Assembly (NCBI GenBank): GCA_040386395.1
Contig: JAZKFO010000025.1
Span: 1-64,000 of the forward strand
Origin: Stagnimonas sp040386395
GTDB taxonomy: Bacteria > Pseudomonadota > Gammaproteobacteria > Nevskiales > Nevskiaceae
DNA length: 64,000 bases
Direction of reading: 5' to 3'
This document shows positions 18,363-26,904 of the stretch, piece by piece; the first letter of the stretch is position 1, and each line of letters starts with the position of its first letter. The translations under genes and the position numbers were made by a program. Under the pieces are notes generated by a model that worked only from the letters and a program-made list of their open reading frames with translations, did no database searches and had not been told where the DNA came from.

Positions 18363-18845
18363 TCAAGAAAAATAATCGGCGCCTGCCAGACGGAAGCTCA
18401 GCGTATCGGCAGTGCCTTCAGCGCCGCCAACCTGCCGCAGCACCAGGCCGCGACCCGCGCCCTGCTCACGCAGCCATTCTTCGTACAGCCCTTCAAGCAG
18501 GCCGCTGGCCCAGACCATGGCCTCATCGCCAAACGCCTTGCGCAAGGGCGCGCAGGAGTGCCTGAACTCCACACAGTTGTTGAGATCGACGACCTGCACC
18601 CAGCCCCAATTGCAGGTGGCGAGCGCCGTATTGATGGCTTTTTCCAGCTGCTTGAGATCACTGCCTGGGGTCAAGGGCAGACGGCGCGCCCAGCGTCGAC
18701 CCAGCACCGCGAGAAAAGCCTTGGTCTCGTTGGCAGGCATCTGTGCCGACAGTTCTTCGGCCAGCACACCCAGGAAGCCGCCCCACTGTGCATCGGCGGG
18801 CCGCGACATCAAGTAGCTCAGGCTTCCCTGCTCCGAATCCAACAT
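18363..18845 (-). CDS. bcsD: Cellulose synthase subunit BcsD
   Basis: 160-residue protein of the BcsD/AcsD family, first gene of the operon. In Komagataeibacter, BcsD forms octameric rings inside the cell that align synthases into rows and promote crystalline ribbon formation. Recognisable features are the compact helical N-terminal half, the central NWGWVQVVDLNNCVEFRHSC and the C-terminal GLLEGLYEEWLREQG segment. Its presence places this locus with type I cellulose operons. AAGGGAG precedes the ATG by seven bases. Upstream lies the intergenic region shared with the divergent sthA gene. Confidence 0.92.
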   Translation of the reverse strand: MLDSEQGSLSYLMSRPADAQWGGFLGVLAEELSAQMPANETKAFLAVLGRRWARRLPLTPGSDLKQLEKAINTALATCNWGWVQVVDLNNCVEFRHSCAPLRKAFGDEAMVWASGLLEGLYEEWLREQGAGRGLVLRQVGGAEGTADTLSFRLAGADYFS

Positions 18846-19039
18846 GGTGAAACTCCCTTTGAAGTCGATGGCCTGCGGCCTTAGGGCCGCATGGACCAGC
18901 AGGTTACAATCGTGATTAAGGTAATCCTAGAAATCAATGATTTCAATAAAGATTTTTGACTACTGGCCGACTGCCCCCACCGTCCTCCGGTGAATATAGC
19001 GGTCCGACTCGAAACGATGCAGCCGAAAGATACTTCTCC
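18846..19039. promoter_or_regulatory. Divergent control region between bcsD and sthA, with 15-bp palindrome
   Basis: 194-base intergenic region. Positions 18895-18960 are clearly more AT-rich than the flanking genes, as expected for promoters. It contains a perfect 15-base palindrome, GAAATCA-A-TGATTTC at 18930-18944, a candidate operator. It also has a GC-rich hairpin, TGCGGCC-TTAG-GGCCGCA at 18874-18891, which would lie in the 5' leader of the bcs transcript. I cannot assign -35/-10 boxes with confidence for either direction. Confidence 0.55.
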
Positions 19040-20437
19040 ATGAGCATGACCGAAACAGTGGATCTGGCCGTGATCGGTAGCGGACCGGGTGGCGAAGGCG
19101 CTGCCATGATGGCCGCAAAGAGCGGCCTCAATGCCGTGGTGATCGAACGCCATCACGACGTCGGTGGTGGTTGTACTCATTGGGGCACCATCCCCAGCAA
19201 GGCTTTGCGCCACGCGGTGAAAGTGCTCAGCGACTTCGGCCAGGACCCGCTGCTGCGCGATCTGCGCAGCCAGATCAAGGTGAGCTACCCGCAGCTGCTC
19301 GGCAACGCGCACCGGGTGATCGAGCAGCAGGTGGCCATGCGGCGGCGCTTTTACGAGCGCAACCAGGTGCCGGTGATTGCCGGGCAGGCCCGCTTCATCG
19401 ACCCGCACACGCTGGAAATCAGCGCCAACGGCAAGGCGCCGCGTCGCATCCGGGCCCAGCATCTGGTGATCGCGGCCGGTTCGCGCCCCTATCGCCCGGC
19501 CGATGTCGACTTCAACCATCCGCGCGTGGTCGACAGTGACACCATCCTTCAGCTCAGCCACACGCCGCACACCATCACCATCTACGGCGCGGGCGTGATC
19601 GGCTGCGAATATGCCTCGATCTTCGTCAAGCTCGGCTGCAAGGTGAACCTGATCAACACCCAGGATCGTCTGCTGTCCTTCCTCGACGACGAGATCACCG
19701 AGGCACTGAGCTACCACCTGCGCGAGCAGGGCGTGATCGTCCGCCACAACGAGCAGCACGCACGCATCGAGGCGCGGGCGGACGACGTGATCCTGCATCT
19801 CAAATCGGGTCGCAAGATCAAGTCCGACGTGCTGCTGTGGGCCAACGGCCGCACCGGCAACAGCGATGCCCTGGCGGCCGAGGTGGCTGGTCTCGCACCC
19901 AACTCGCGCGGACAGCTGAAGGTGAATGCCTTCTTCCAGACCGAAGCCGCCCATATCTATGCCGTCGGCGATATTGCTGGCCCGCCTGCCCTCGCATCGG
20001 CGGCCTACGACCAGGGCCGCTTCGCGGTCGAGCACATTCTGGGGCATGCGGCAGACGCCTCGCGCTTCAAGCTGCTGCCGTCCGGCATCTACACCATCCC
20101 GGAAATCAGCAGCGTCGGCCTGACCGAACGCGAGTTGCAGGAACAGGGTGTGCCCTACGAGATGGGCCATTCACAGTTCAAGAGCCTCGCCCGCGCGCAG
20201 ATGACGGGCGAAACCACCGGCATGCTGAAGATCCTGTTCCATGCCGAAACACTGGAGATTCTCGGCGTCCACTGCTTCGGCGACCGCGCCTCGGAAATCG
20301 TGCATATCGGCCAGACCGTGATGGCCACCGCGCAGCTCAACAGCCTGCGCTATTTCATCAACACCACGTTCAATTATCCGACGATGGCCGAGGCCTATCG
20401 CGTAGCCGCGCACAACGGTCTGAATCGCCTGGCTTGA
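19040..20437 (+). CDS. sthA: Soluble pyridine nucleotide transhydrogenase SthA
   Basis: 465-residue flavoprotein that moves hydride between NADPH and NAD+ in the cytoplasm, mainly reoxidising NADPH. It has an FAD-binding GSGPGGEG near the N-terminus, the SthA-specific GGGCTHWGTIPSKALRHAV (the second redox cysteine of related disulfide reductases is replaced, as in E. coli SthA), a second nucleotide fold at IYGAGVIGCEYASIF, and the C-terminal dimer domain with INTTFNYPTMAEAYRVA. Length equals E. coli SthA (466). ATG 19040 (MSMTETVD) was chosen because the upstream in-frame extension is not family-like; ATG 19046 is an alternative. It converges on the degV-like gene with 4 bases between stops. 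Confidence 0.96.
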   Translation: MSMTETVDLAVIGSGPGGEGAAMMAAKSGLNAVVIERHHDVGGGCTHWGTIPSKALRHAVKVLSDFGQDPLLRDLRSQIKVSYPQLLGNAHRVIEQQVAMRRRFYERNQVPVIAGQARFIDPHTLEISANGKAPRRIRAQHLVIAAGSRPYRPADVDFNHPRVVDSDTILQLSHTPHTITIYGAGVIGCEYASIFVKLGCKVNLINTQDRLLSFLDDEITEALSYHLREQGVIVRHNEQHARIEARADDVILHLKSGRKIKSDVLLWANGRTGNSDALAAEVAGLAPNSRGQLKVNAFFQTEAAHIYAVGDIAGPPALASAAYDQGRFAVEHILGHAADASRFKLLPSGIYTIPEISSVGLTERELQEQGVPYEMGHSQFKSLARAQMTGETTGMLKILFHAETLEILGVHCFGDRASEIVHIGQTVMATAQLNSLRYFINTTFNYPTMAEAYRVAAHNGLNRLA

Positions 20438-20441
20438 AGCC

Positions 20442-21383
20442 TCAGAGGTCGACCTCGTGTTCGTGGGCCGCAAAGGCCACGCCAATCGCACCTTCACCGA
20501 CGTGGATGCCGCCCACCATGCTCATCATGCTGGTGAACAACTCCACGCCATGCGCCTCGGCGGTGGCAATCAGCGAGGCGTAACCCGGCAGTGCTTTTAG
20601 CTGCGCCGGGTCGCCGCCGTACTCCAGCACCAGCGTGGGCGTCAGCAGCCCGCGCTGGATCTGCCGCTCGACATACTTGAAGACCTTGGCGCTGCCCTCT
20701 TCAAAGTGCCGCACGCGCGCGACCGGACCGGTATTGTTGCGATAGCCGCGCACCAAGGGCTTCACGTCGAGTGCGGAGCCGATGATGTACTGCACCAGGC
20801 CCACACTCTTGTCGCCGCGCTTCTGGGCACGGGCGCGCAGCTGCTTGAGATCGCGCGGCAGCATGTAGCCAAAGGTGTTGTTCACCAGGTACTCGACCCG
20901 CTCGCGGATCTTGTTGTGGCTCTCGCCCGCCTTCAGCATCCGCACGCATTCGATCACCGGGATCGCCTGCGCGGCAAAGCAGTTCTGCGTGTCGATCACC
21001 CGCATCGCGAACGGCGTCTTGATGCCGGCCGCCAGGCGCGGTGCCTTGTATTCATTGAGGATGGTCAGCGCCGCCTGCTTGACGTTTTCATACATCGGCG
21101 AGCGCGAGCTGGCGATGGTGAAGACGAACACCAGATCGAAATCGATGACCAGCTTTTCCAGGAACAGCTTCTTGGTCTGCTCCACGCTGAAGGCCGTGGT
21201 TTCGGCCTGCGCCGCCGCCGTGACGTGCCGGGCATAGAACTCCAGCGTCTCTGCCGGGTCACGCTGGTCGATCATCTGCTTGCCATCGAGATTCAGGGTG
21301 ATGGGCAGAATGACAATCTTGTTTTCTTCAATGAATGCCTGCGGCAAATCACAGGCTGAATCGACCACTACTCCAATCCGCAT
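20442..21383 (-). CDS. DegV family fatty-acid-binding protein
   Basis: 313-residue DegV-fold protein. The N-terminal strand motif RIGVVVDSACDLP and the C-terminal MVGGIHVGEGAIGVAF (ligand/dimer region) are typical. DegV-family proteins (FakB in Firmicutes) bind long-chain fatty acids and can present them to a kinase. No fakA-like kinase gene is nearby, so the role here is open. The gene is single, convergent with sthA, and 46 bases upstream of its start lies the 3' end of nudL on the same strand. Confidence 0.88.
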   Translation of the reverse strand: MRIGVVVDSACDLPQAFIEENKIVILPITLNLDGKQMIDQRDPAETLEFYARHVTAAAQAETTAFSVEQTKKLFLEKLVIDFDLVFVFTIASSRSPMYENVKQAALTILNEYKAPRLAAGIKTPFAMRVIDTQNCFAAQAIPVIECVRMLKAGESHNKIRERVEYLVNNTFGYMLPRDLKQLRARAQKRGDKSVGLVQYIIGSALDVKPLVRGYRNNTGPVARVRHFEEGSAKVFKYVERQIQRGLLTPTLVLEYGGDPAQLKALPGYASLIATAEAHGVELFTSMMSMVGGIHVGEGAIGVAFAAHEHEVDL

Positions 21384-21429
21384 GGTTGCTCCTCTCTTAT
21401 TTGAGCGGGATCATAACCATTGCAGCTGA

Positions 21430-22053
21430 CTACTTGATAGCAGCCATCTTTCGCGAGAAATCGCGCAGCATGCCGGCGGTCGCCCCCCAGATGCGGTGCC
21501 CCTCGTGATGGATTTCGAAGAACGGCACGTTGAGCCCGTCCTTGGTCAGGATCTTTGACTCGTAGCGACGGCTGTCCAGCAGCAGGGACAAGGGCACCTC
21601 GAATACCTCGGCCACTTCGCCCGCATCGAAGGCGAACTGTGCCGGCGGAGTGACCAGGGCCACCACGGGTGTCACGCGGTAGCGCGTGGTGGTGGGGTAG
21701 TCATCCAGATACCCGATGATCTCGACGTTGGCGGCCGGCAGGCCCACCTCCTCCTCCGCCTCGCGCAGGGCGCAGGCGGCCAGCGTGGCGTCTTCGGGGT
21801 CACGCCGACCACCGGGAAAGCTCACCTGCCCCTTGTGATTTCTGAGCGTGTCGGCGCGGCGCGTCAGCAGCACGCTGTAGCCCTGCGGCCGCATCAGGAT
21901 TGGTACCAGCACGGCCGCCTCGCGCAGATTGCTCAGGAGTGGCTTCAGGGCGATCTGGATCAGCTTCGGCCATTCGAGATCGACCATTGGCCGCCGCGAC
22001 TCGCTGGTGCCCGCCAGCGCCTTGCGCAGGTTCGCTTGCAGCGCCTGGCTCAT
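21430..22053 (-). CDS. nudL: Nudix hydrolase NudL (CoA pyrophosphatase)
   Basis: 207-residue Nudix enzyme that hydrolyses CoA and acyl-CoA to phosphopantetheine species and 3',5'-ADP. The Nudix box spans residues 81-105 and has the required GGRRD, REAEEEVGL and spacing. The preceding LLTRRADTLRNHKGQVSFP is the characteristic NudL/CoAse signature. The start overlaps the metZ stop by 4 bases, so the two genes are probably co-transcribed and translationally coupled. Confidence 0.9.
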   Translation of the reverse strand: MSQALQANLRKALAGTSESRRPMVDLEWPKLIQIALKPLLSNLREAAVLVPILMRPQGYSVLLTRRADTLRNHKGQVSFPGGRRDPEDATLAACALREAEEEVGLPAANVEIIGYLDDYPTTTRYRVTPVVALVTPPAQFAFDAGEVAEVFEVPLSLLLDSRRYESKILTKDGLNVPFFEIHHEGHRIWGATAGMLRDFSRKMAAIK

Positions 22054-23231
22054 GCCAGGCCGCGCGCGAGGTCTGCGGTGATGTCCTCGAAATCCTCCAG
22101 GCCGACAGCAACGCGGATCAGCGAATCCGTGATGCCGGCAGCTGCCCGCGCCTCGGCCGTGATGCGGCCATGGGTGGTGGTGGCCGGGTGGGTGATGGTG
22201 GTACGGGCATCACCCAGGTTGGCCGTGATCGAGCACAGGCGGGTGGCGTCGATCAGCTTCCAGGCCGCTTCGCGCCCGCCCTGCACCTCGAAACTCACCA
22301 CGCCGCCGAAGCCGCGTTGCTGGGTCTTGGCCAGGGCATGGCCGGGGTGCGAGGGCAGGCCGGCGTAGAACACGTGCCGCACCCTGGGCTGCGTCAGCAG
22401 CCACTCGGCCAGCTTCTGCGCCGATTCGTTGTGGGCGCGCATGCGCACCGCGAGGGTCTCCAGGCCCTTCAGGAACACCCAAGCATTGAACGGGCTCATG
22501 CAAGGGCCGGCACTGCGCATGAAGGCGAACACCTCCTTGCCCACCAATTGCGCGTTACCGATCACCGCGCCCCCCATGCAACGCCCCTGCCCGTCCAGAT
22601 ACTTGGTGGCGGAGTGGATGATGAAATCGGCACCCAGCTTCAGCGGCTGTTGCAGCACCGGCGTCAGAAAGCAGTTGTCCACCGCCAGCCAGGCACCGTG
22701 GGCATGAGCCAGGTCGGCGAGCGCGCGGATGTCGGCAATCTCGGCCAGCGGGTTGCTCGGCGTCTCGACGAACAGCAGCTTCGTCTGCGGCGTCATCGCG
22801 GCCTTCCAGGCCTCGATGTTCACCAGCTCGACATAGCTCACGCTCAGGCCGAAGCGCGTCAGCACATTGTTGAAGAGGTTGATGGTCGCGCCGAACACGC
22901 TCTTGGAAACGAGGATGTGATCGCCCGCCTTCAGCACGCTCATGCACAAGGTGAGGATGGCCGCCATGCCGCTGGCGGTGGCCACGCAAGCCTCGCCGCC
23001 CTCCATCGCCGCCAGACGCTTTTCAAACGCCTGCACGGTGGGATTGGTGAAGCGCGAATAGACGTTGCCGGGCTCCGAACCCGCAAACACGCTGGCCGCG
23101 TGGGCAGCGGAGCGATGCACGAACGACGACGTGGGGTGGATCGCCGCCGAGTGCTCGCCCTCGTGGCGCTCCGGCTCGAAGGCGCGGATGCCCAGCGTGG
23201 CAAAGCCCCAGCTTTCGTCGAACTCGTTCAT
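22050..23231 (-). CDS. metZ: O-succinylhomoserine sulfhydrylase MetZ
   Basis: 393-residue PLP enzyme of the Cys/Met metabolism family. It makes homocysteine directly from O-succinylhomoserine and sulfide in methionine synthesis. The Schiff-base lysine is K210 in HSATKYLDGQGR. The phosphate-binding YSRFTNPT (residues 58-65) and SGMAAI are also present. The CMGGA motif after the lysine segment and overall length match MetZ of pseudomonads better than MetB. It follows purF on the same strand with only 3 bases between, so purF-metZ-nudL probably form one unit, a common gammaproteobacterial arrangement. Confidence 0.93.
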   Translation of the reverse strand: MNEFDESWGFATLGIRAFEPERHEGEHSAAIHPTSSFVHRSAAHAASVFAGSEPGNVYSRFTNPTVQAFEKRLAAMEGGEACVATASGMAAILTLCMSVLKAGDHILVSKSVFGATINLFNNVLTRFGLSVSYVELVNIEAWKAAMTPQTKLLFVETPSNPLAEIADIRALADLAHAHGAWLAVDNCFLTPVLQQPLKLGADFIIHSATKYLDGQGRCMGGAVIGNAQLVGKEVFAFMRSAGPCMSPFNAWVFLKGLETLAVRMRAHNESAQKLAEWLLTQPRVRHVFYAGLPSHPGHALAKTQQRGFGGVVSFEVQGGREAAWKLIDATRLCSITANLGDARTTITHPATTTHGRITAEARAAAGITDSLIRVAVGLEDFEDITADLARGLA

Positions 23232-23234
23232 GGC

Positions 23235-24746
23235 TTACGCGGCGTGCAGGTCAAGCGGCGTGGCAGAGGCGCGCGTGCGCGCTTCCTTCGCAGCATCGTT
23301 GCGGAACAGTTCGAGCTGGTTGAGGTACTTGGCATCGACGTCCTGCGTCACGTACTCGCCCGTGAACACCGAGCAGTCGAACTTGTCGATGTTGGCGTTC
23401 TTGTGCTTCACCGCGTCGATCAGATCTTCGAGGTCCTGGAACACCAGCTTGTCGGCCCCCAGCAGCACCCGCAGTTCTTCCTCGGTGCGGCCATGCGCGA
23501 CCAGCTCATGCACGCTGGGCATGTCGATGCCGTAGACATTGGGGAAGCGCACCGGGGGTGCTGCGCTGGCGAAATAGACGTTCTTCGCACCGCAGTCGCG
23601 CGCCATCTGGATGATTTCCTGGCTCGTCGTGCCACGCACGATGGAGTCATCCACCAGCAGCACGTTCTTGCCCCGGAACTCGACATCGACCGGGTTCAGC
23701 TTCTGCCGCACGCTTTTCTTGCGCTGGGCCTGGCCGGGCATGATGAAGGTACGGCCGATGTAGCGGTTCTTGATGTAACCCTCGCGGTAGGGCACGCCCA
23801 GCACCTGGGCGAGTTCGGAGGCCGGCACGCGCGAGGTGTCGGGGATGGGAATCACCACGTCGATCTGGTGATCGGGCCAGTCGCGCTGGATCTTCTCGGC
23901 CAGCTTCACGCCCATGCGCAGGCGCGCCTTGTGGACGGAGATGTTGTTCATCATCGAGTCCGGTCGCGCCATGTAGACGTACTCGAAGATGCAGGGCGAG
24001 TATTCCGGATGCAGCGCGCATTGCCTGCGATGCAGCTTGCCATCAAGCGTGAGCAGCACCGCCTCGCCGGGTTCGATGTCGCCGAGGACCTCGAAGCCCA
24101 GCGCATCGAGCGCCACGCTCTCGGAGGCAATCAGATAATCCGGCCCATTGATGCCATTGCGACGGCCCACAACGGCGGGACGGATGCCATTGGGATCACG
24201 GAAGCCCACCACGCCATAGCCGGTGATCATCGCCACACAGGCATAGGCACCACGGATGCGGCGGTGGGTGCGGGCCACGGTCTCGAAGATGTCTTCCGGC
24301 ACCAGCCGGAGCTTGCCGAGCTGCGCCAGCTCGTGGGCGAAGACGTTGAGCAGCACCTCGCTGTCCGACTCGGTGTTGAGGTGGCGGCGGTCTTCCTCGA
24401 ACAGCGACTGCTTCAGGTCATCGGTGTTGGTGAGGTTGCCGTTGTGCGCCAGCGACACGCCGAAGGGCATGTTGGTATAGAACGGCTGCGCCTCGGCACT
24501 GGTGGTGCATCCCGCCGTGGGGTAGCGCACATGACCGATGCCCATGTTGCCGCGCAGGGCGCTCATGTGTTCGTCGGCGGCGAACACATCGCGCACCAGG
24601 CCATTGTCCTTGCGCAGGTGCAGGCGGTTGCCCTCTGCCGTGATGATGCCTGCGGCATCCTGACCCCGGTGCTGGAGCATGGTCAGCGCGTCGAACAAAT
24701 CCTGATTGACGGGCGATTTTGAAACGATGCCGGCGATTCCGCACAT
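23235..24746 (-). CDS. purF: Amidophosphoribosyltransferase PurF
   Basis: 503-residue enzyme of the first committed step of purine synthesis: PRPP and glutamine give phosphoribosylamine. The N-terminal nucleophile is Cys2 (MCGIAGIV), exposed after Met removal. The glutaminase domain includes RHRGQ-like LQHRGQDAAGI, RYPTAG and HNGNLTN. The phosphoribosyltransferase domain carries the PRPP loop VLLVDDSIVRGTTS. Length is the same as E. coli PurF (505). It sits 15 bases after cvpA in the classical cvpA-purF order and runs straight into metZ. Confidence 0.98.
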   Translation of the reverse strand: MCGIAGIVSKSPVNQDLFDALTMLQHRGQDAAGIITAEGNRLHLRKDNGLVRDVFAADEHMSALRGNMGIGHVRYPTAGCTTSAEAQPFYTNMPFGVSLAHNGNLTNTDDLKQSLFEEDRRHLNTESDSEVLLNVFAHELAQLGKLRLVPEDIFETVARTHRRIRGAYACVAMITGYGVVGFRDPNGIRPAVVGRRNGINGPDYLIASESVALDALGFEVLGDIEPGEAVLLTLDGKLHRRQCALHPEYSPCIFEYVYMARPDSMMNNISVHKARLRMGVKLAEKIQRDWPDHQIDVVIPIPDTSRVPASELAQVLGVPYREGYIKNRYIGRTFIMPGQAQRKKSVRQKLNPVDVEFRGKNVLLVDDSIVRGTTSQEIIQMARDCGAKNVYFASAAPPVRFPNVYGIDMPSVHELVAHGRTEEELRVLLGADKLVFQDLEDLIDAVKHKNANIDKFDCSVFTGEYVTQDVDAKYLNQLELFRNDAAKEARTRASATPLDLHAA

Positions 24747-24761
24747 GAGCTGGGGTCTTCC

Positions 24762-25286
24762 TTACGAAGGTTTCTTTGAAGGCTGCGACTGAGATGATGG
24801 GGATTCGAGTACGCGAATCCAGTGCGAGGGCACGACGGCCTTGAGCAGATCGGCCATCCACTCGCAGCGCGGGATCAATACCGACTCGCGCCACCAGGCA
24901 TCTTCGCGGGCGGCGGTGCTGCCTGCGGCCCACAGCAATGCGGCCGTGATCACCAGGGCGCGCAAGATGCCGAAGCCCGCACCCAGGGTGCGATCAGCAG
25001 AGGCCATGGCCCCTTCACGGATCACCTTGCCGATGAAGTAGGTCGCCAGCGAAGTGAACAGCAGCACCACCAGAAACAGACCACCAAATGCCGCCGCCCG
25101 GCGCACCGAGGGTGTCGCGATATGGGGTGTCAGCCACTCGGCTGCCAGATGGGTGTAGGTGAAGGCGACCCAGAAGGCGAGCACCCAGCCCAGCACCCCC
25201 AGCACTTCGCGCGTGAAGCCGCGCAACAGGCCGACGAGAATCGACACTGCGAAGACTGCGAGAATCACGTAGTCCGCCCAATTCAT
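24762..25286 (-). CDS. cvpA: CvpA family inner-membrane protein
   Basis: 174-residue membrane protein (E. coli CvpA has 162). ATG 25286 gives MNWADYVILAVFAVSILVGL, the family's N-terminal signature. There are four hydrophobic segments at roughly residues 5-25, 28-45, 64-85 and 103-120, then a polar Ser/Lys-rich tail. CvpA is needed for colicin V production in E. coli and affects envelope homeostasis and biofilm, but its biochemical role is unsettled. The gene heads the cvpA-purF unit and is divergent from the BepA-like protease gene, 121 bases away. Confidence 0.93.
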   Translation of the reverse strand: MNWADYVILAVFAVSILVGLLRGFTREVLGVLGWVLAFWVAFTYTHLAAEWLTPHIATPSVRRAAAFGGLFLVVLLFTSLATYFIGKVIREGAMASADRTLGAGFGILRALVITAALLWAAGSTAAREDAWWRESVLIPRCEWMADLLKAVVPSHWIRVLESPSSQSQPSKKPS

Positions 25287-25407
25287 GCTGTAGGTGCTAG
25301 TGCTCGCCGAAGTAGGCGCGCATTTTATCATCGGCAATGCTCGCGACGAACTAAAGTCGTGAGGCCTTACTCCTATTGATTCACCGCGAAACTCACCAAA
25401 GCCCACC

Positions 25408-26904
25408 GTGCGTCGTTCCATCAGCCCCCAGACTTTCACCACTGCGCTGCTTGCAGCCCTGCTCAGCGCCGGTATCGCCAGCGCACAGAACGGCGCGGCA
25501 TCGGTCGAACTGCCGGAGATGGGCGAGCCCGCCGACCTCACGCTCTCGCCCAGCCAGGAAAACCGCATCGGCGACCAGGTGGCCTCGGAGCTGTATCGCG
25601 GCGACTACGGCCTGAACGATGTGGAGCTGTCGGACTACATCAACTCGATGGGCTGGAAGCTCGCGGCCAAGGGCGCGGTCAACCCGCCGAACTTCCGCTT
25701 CTTCGTGATCGGCGATCCGCGCATCAATGCCTTTGCGGTGCCGGGTGGGGTCATCGGCATCAATGCCGGCCTCATGCTGAATGCCGACAACGAGAGCGAG
25801 CTGGCTGGCGTGGTCGGCCACGAGCAGGCGCACGTCACCCAGCGCCACCTGGCCCGCACCAGCAACGACACCAGTGTGGCCAATCTCGCCACCTGGGCTG
25901 CGATCCTCGCGGCGATCGTCGCCGGTTCCGGCAACCCGGACATCATCCTGGGCGGGCTGGCGCTGGGGCAGTCGGTCAACTACCAGCGCGAGGTCAACTA
26001 CACCCGCTCGCACGAGATCGAGGCGGATCGCATCGGCATCCGCACCATGGCCGAGGCGGGTTACGACCCCGAAGGCATGGCGACTTTCTTCGCCAAGCTG
26101 GAGCAGCAGTCGCGGCTCTACAACTCGCAGCTGCCGGACATCCTGCGCACCCATCCGGTCAACACCGTACGCATTGCCGAGGCCCGCACCCGCGCCGCCC
26201 TGCTGCCCAAGGTCACGCTCAAGCCGAACCCGGAGTTCGACCTGATGAAGGCGCGCACCATCGTGTTGATGGCCACCAGCCCGACGGCGGCCATCGACGA
26301 GATGGGCCGACGCCTGAGCGCGGGTGATTCATCCAGCGCCACGCAGTACGGCTATGCGCTGGCGCTGTTCAATGCGGGCCGTGCGGCCGATGCGCTGAAT
26401 GCGCTCAAGCCGGTGCTGGTCACCCTGCCCCGGCAGCTCAACGTCAATCTCCTGCAGGCGCAGCTGCTGGCGGCCACCGGCAAGGTGGATGAAGGCCTTG
26501 CTTTGCTCGACCGCACCACGCGCCTCAACCCGCGCTCGGCGCCCGCCGTCATCATCCAGGCCCGTGCGCTGCTCGATGCCGGCAAGCCGCTCGAAGCCCG
26601 CCAGCTGTTGCTGAGCCACGAGCAGGCGCACGACGACACGCCCGAAACCCATCGCCTGCTGTCAGAGGCGAGCCGCCAGCTGAAGAACATCGGTGACGCC
26701 CAGTACGAGATGGCCAACTACGAGCTGGCGCGTGGTGATCTGCGTGCCGCGCTGACCCAGGTGGATGCAGGCCTGAGACTCTCCAGCCTGTCGCAGCAGG
26801 ATCGTGCCCGCCTGCAATCGCAGCGCGAACAGCTGATCGCGCGCATCCCCAAGAGCGTGCTCGCCGATCTCAGCCGCGAGCAGCGGCGTCTTGGCGTCAG
26901 GTGA
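25408..26904 (+). CDS. bepA: BepA-like periplasmic M48 metalloprotease with TPR domain
   Basis: 498-residue exported protease. GTG 25408 starts a signal peptide (residues 1-26, ending GIASA-Q). The M48 catalytic domain has the zinc motif HEQAH inside GVVGHEQAHVTQRHLAR and the downstream glutamate ligand in SHEIEADRIG. The C-terminal half (about residue 290 onward) is built of tetratricopeptide repeats. BepA (YfgC) degrades stalled LptD and BAM substrates and helps maturation of outer-membrane proteins. The gene stands alone between divergent cvpA and a convergent SDR gene, which it overlaps by 8 bases at the 3' end. The symbol is given on architecture. Confidence 0.9.
   Translation: MRRSISPQTFTTALLAALLSAGIASAQNGAASVELPEMGEPADLTLSPSQENRIGDQVASELYRGDYGLNDVELSDYINSMGWKLAAKGAVNPPNFRFFVIGDPRINAFAVPGGVIGINAGLMLNADNESELAGVVGHEQAHVTQRHLARTSNDTSVANLATWAAILAAIVAGSGNPDIILGGLALGQSVNYQREVNYTRSHEIEADRIGIRTMAEAGYDPEGMATFFAKLEQQSRLYNSQLPDILRTHPVNTVRIAEARTRAALLPKVTLKPNPEFDLMKARTIVLMATSPTAAIDEMGRRLSAGDSSSATQYGYALALFNAGRAADALNALKPVLVTLPRQLNVNLLQAQLLAATGKVDEGLALLDRTTRLNPRSAPAVIIQARALLDAGKPLEARQLLLSHEQAHDDTPETHRLLSEASRQLKNIGDAQYEMANYELARGDLRAALTQVDAGLRLSSLSQQDRARLQSQREQLIARIPKSVLADLSREQRRLGVR

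Noticed and set aside
21900..24722. 940-codon plus-strand open frame opposite nudL, metZ and purF
   Set aside because: Same antisense artefact; the minus-strand genes carry recognisable catalytic motifs throughout.
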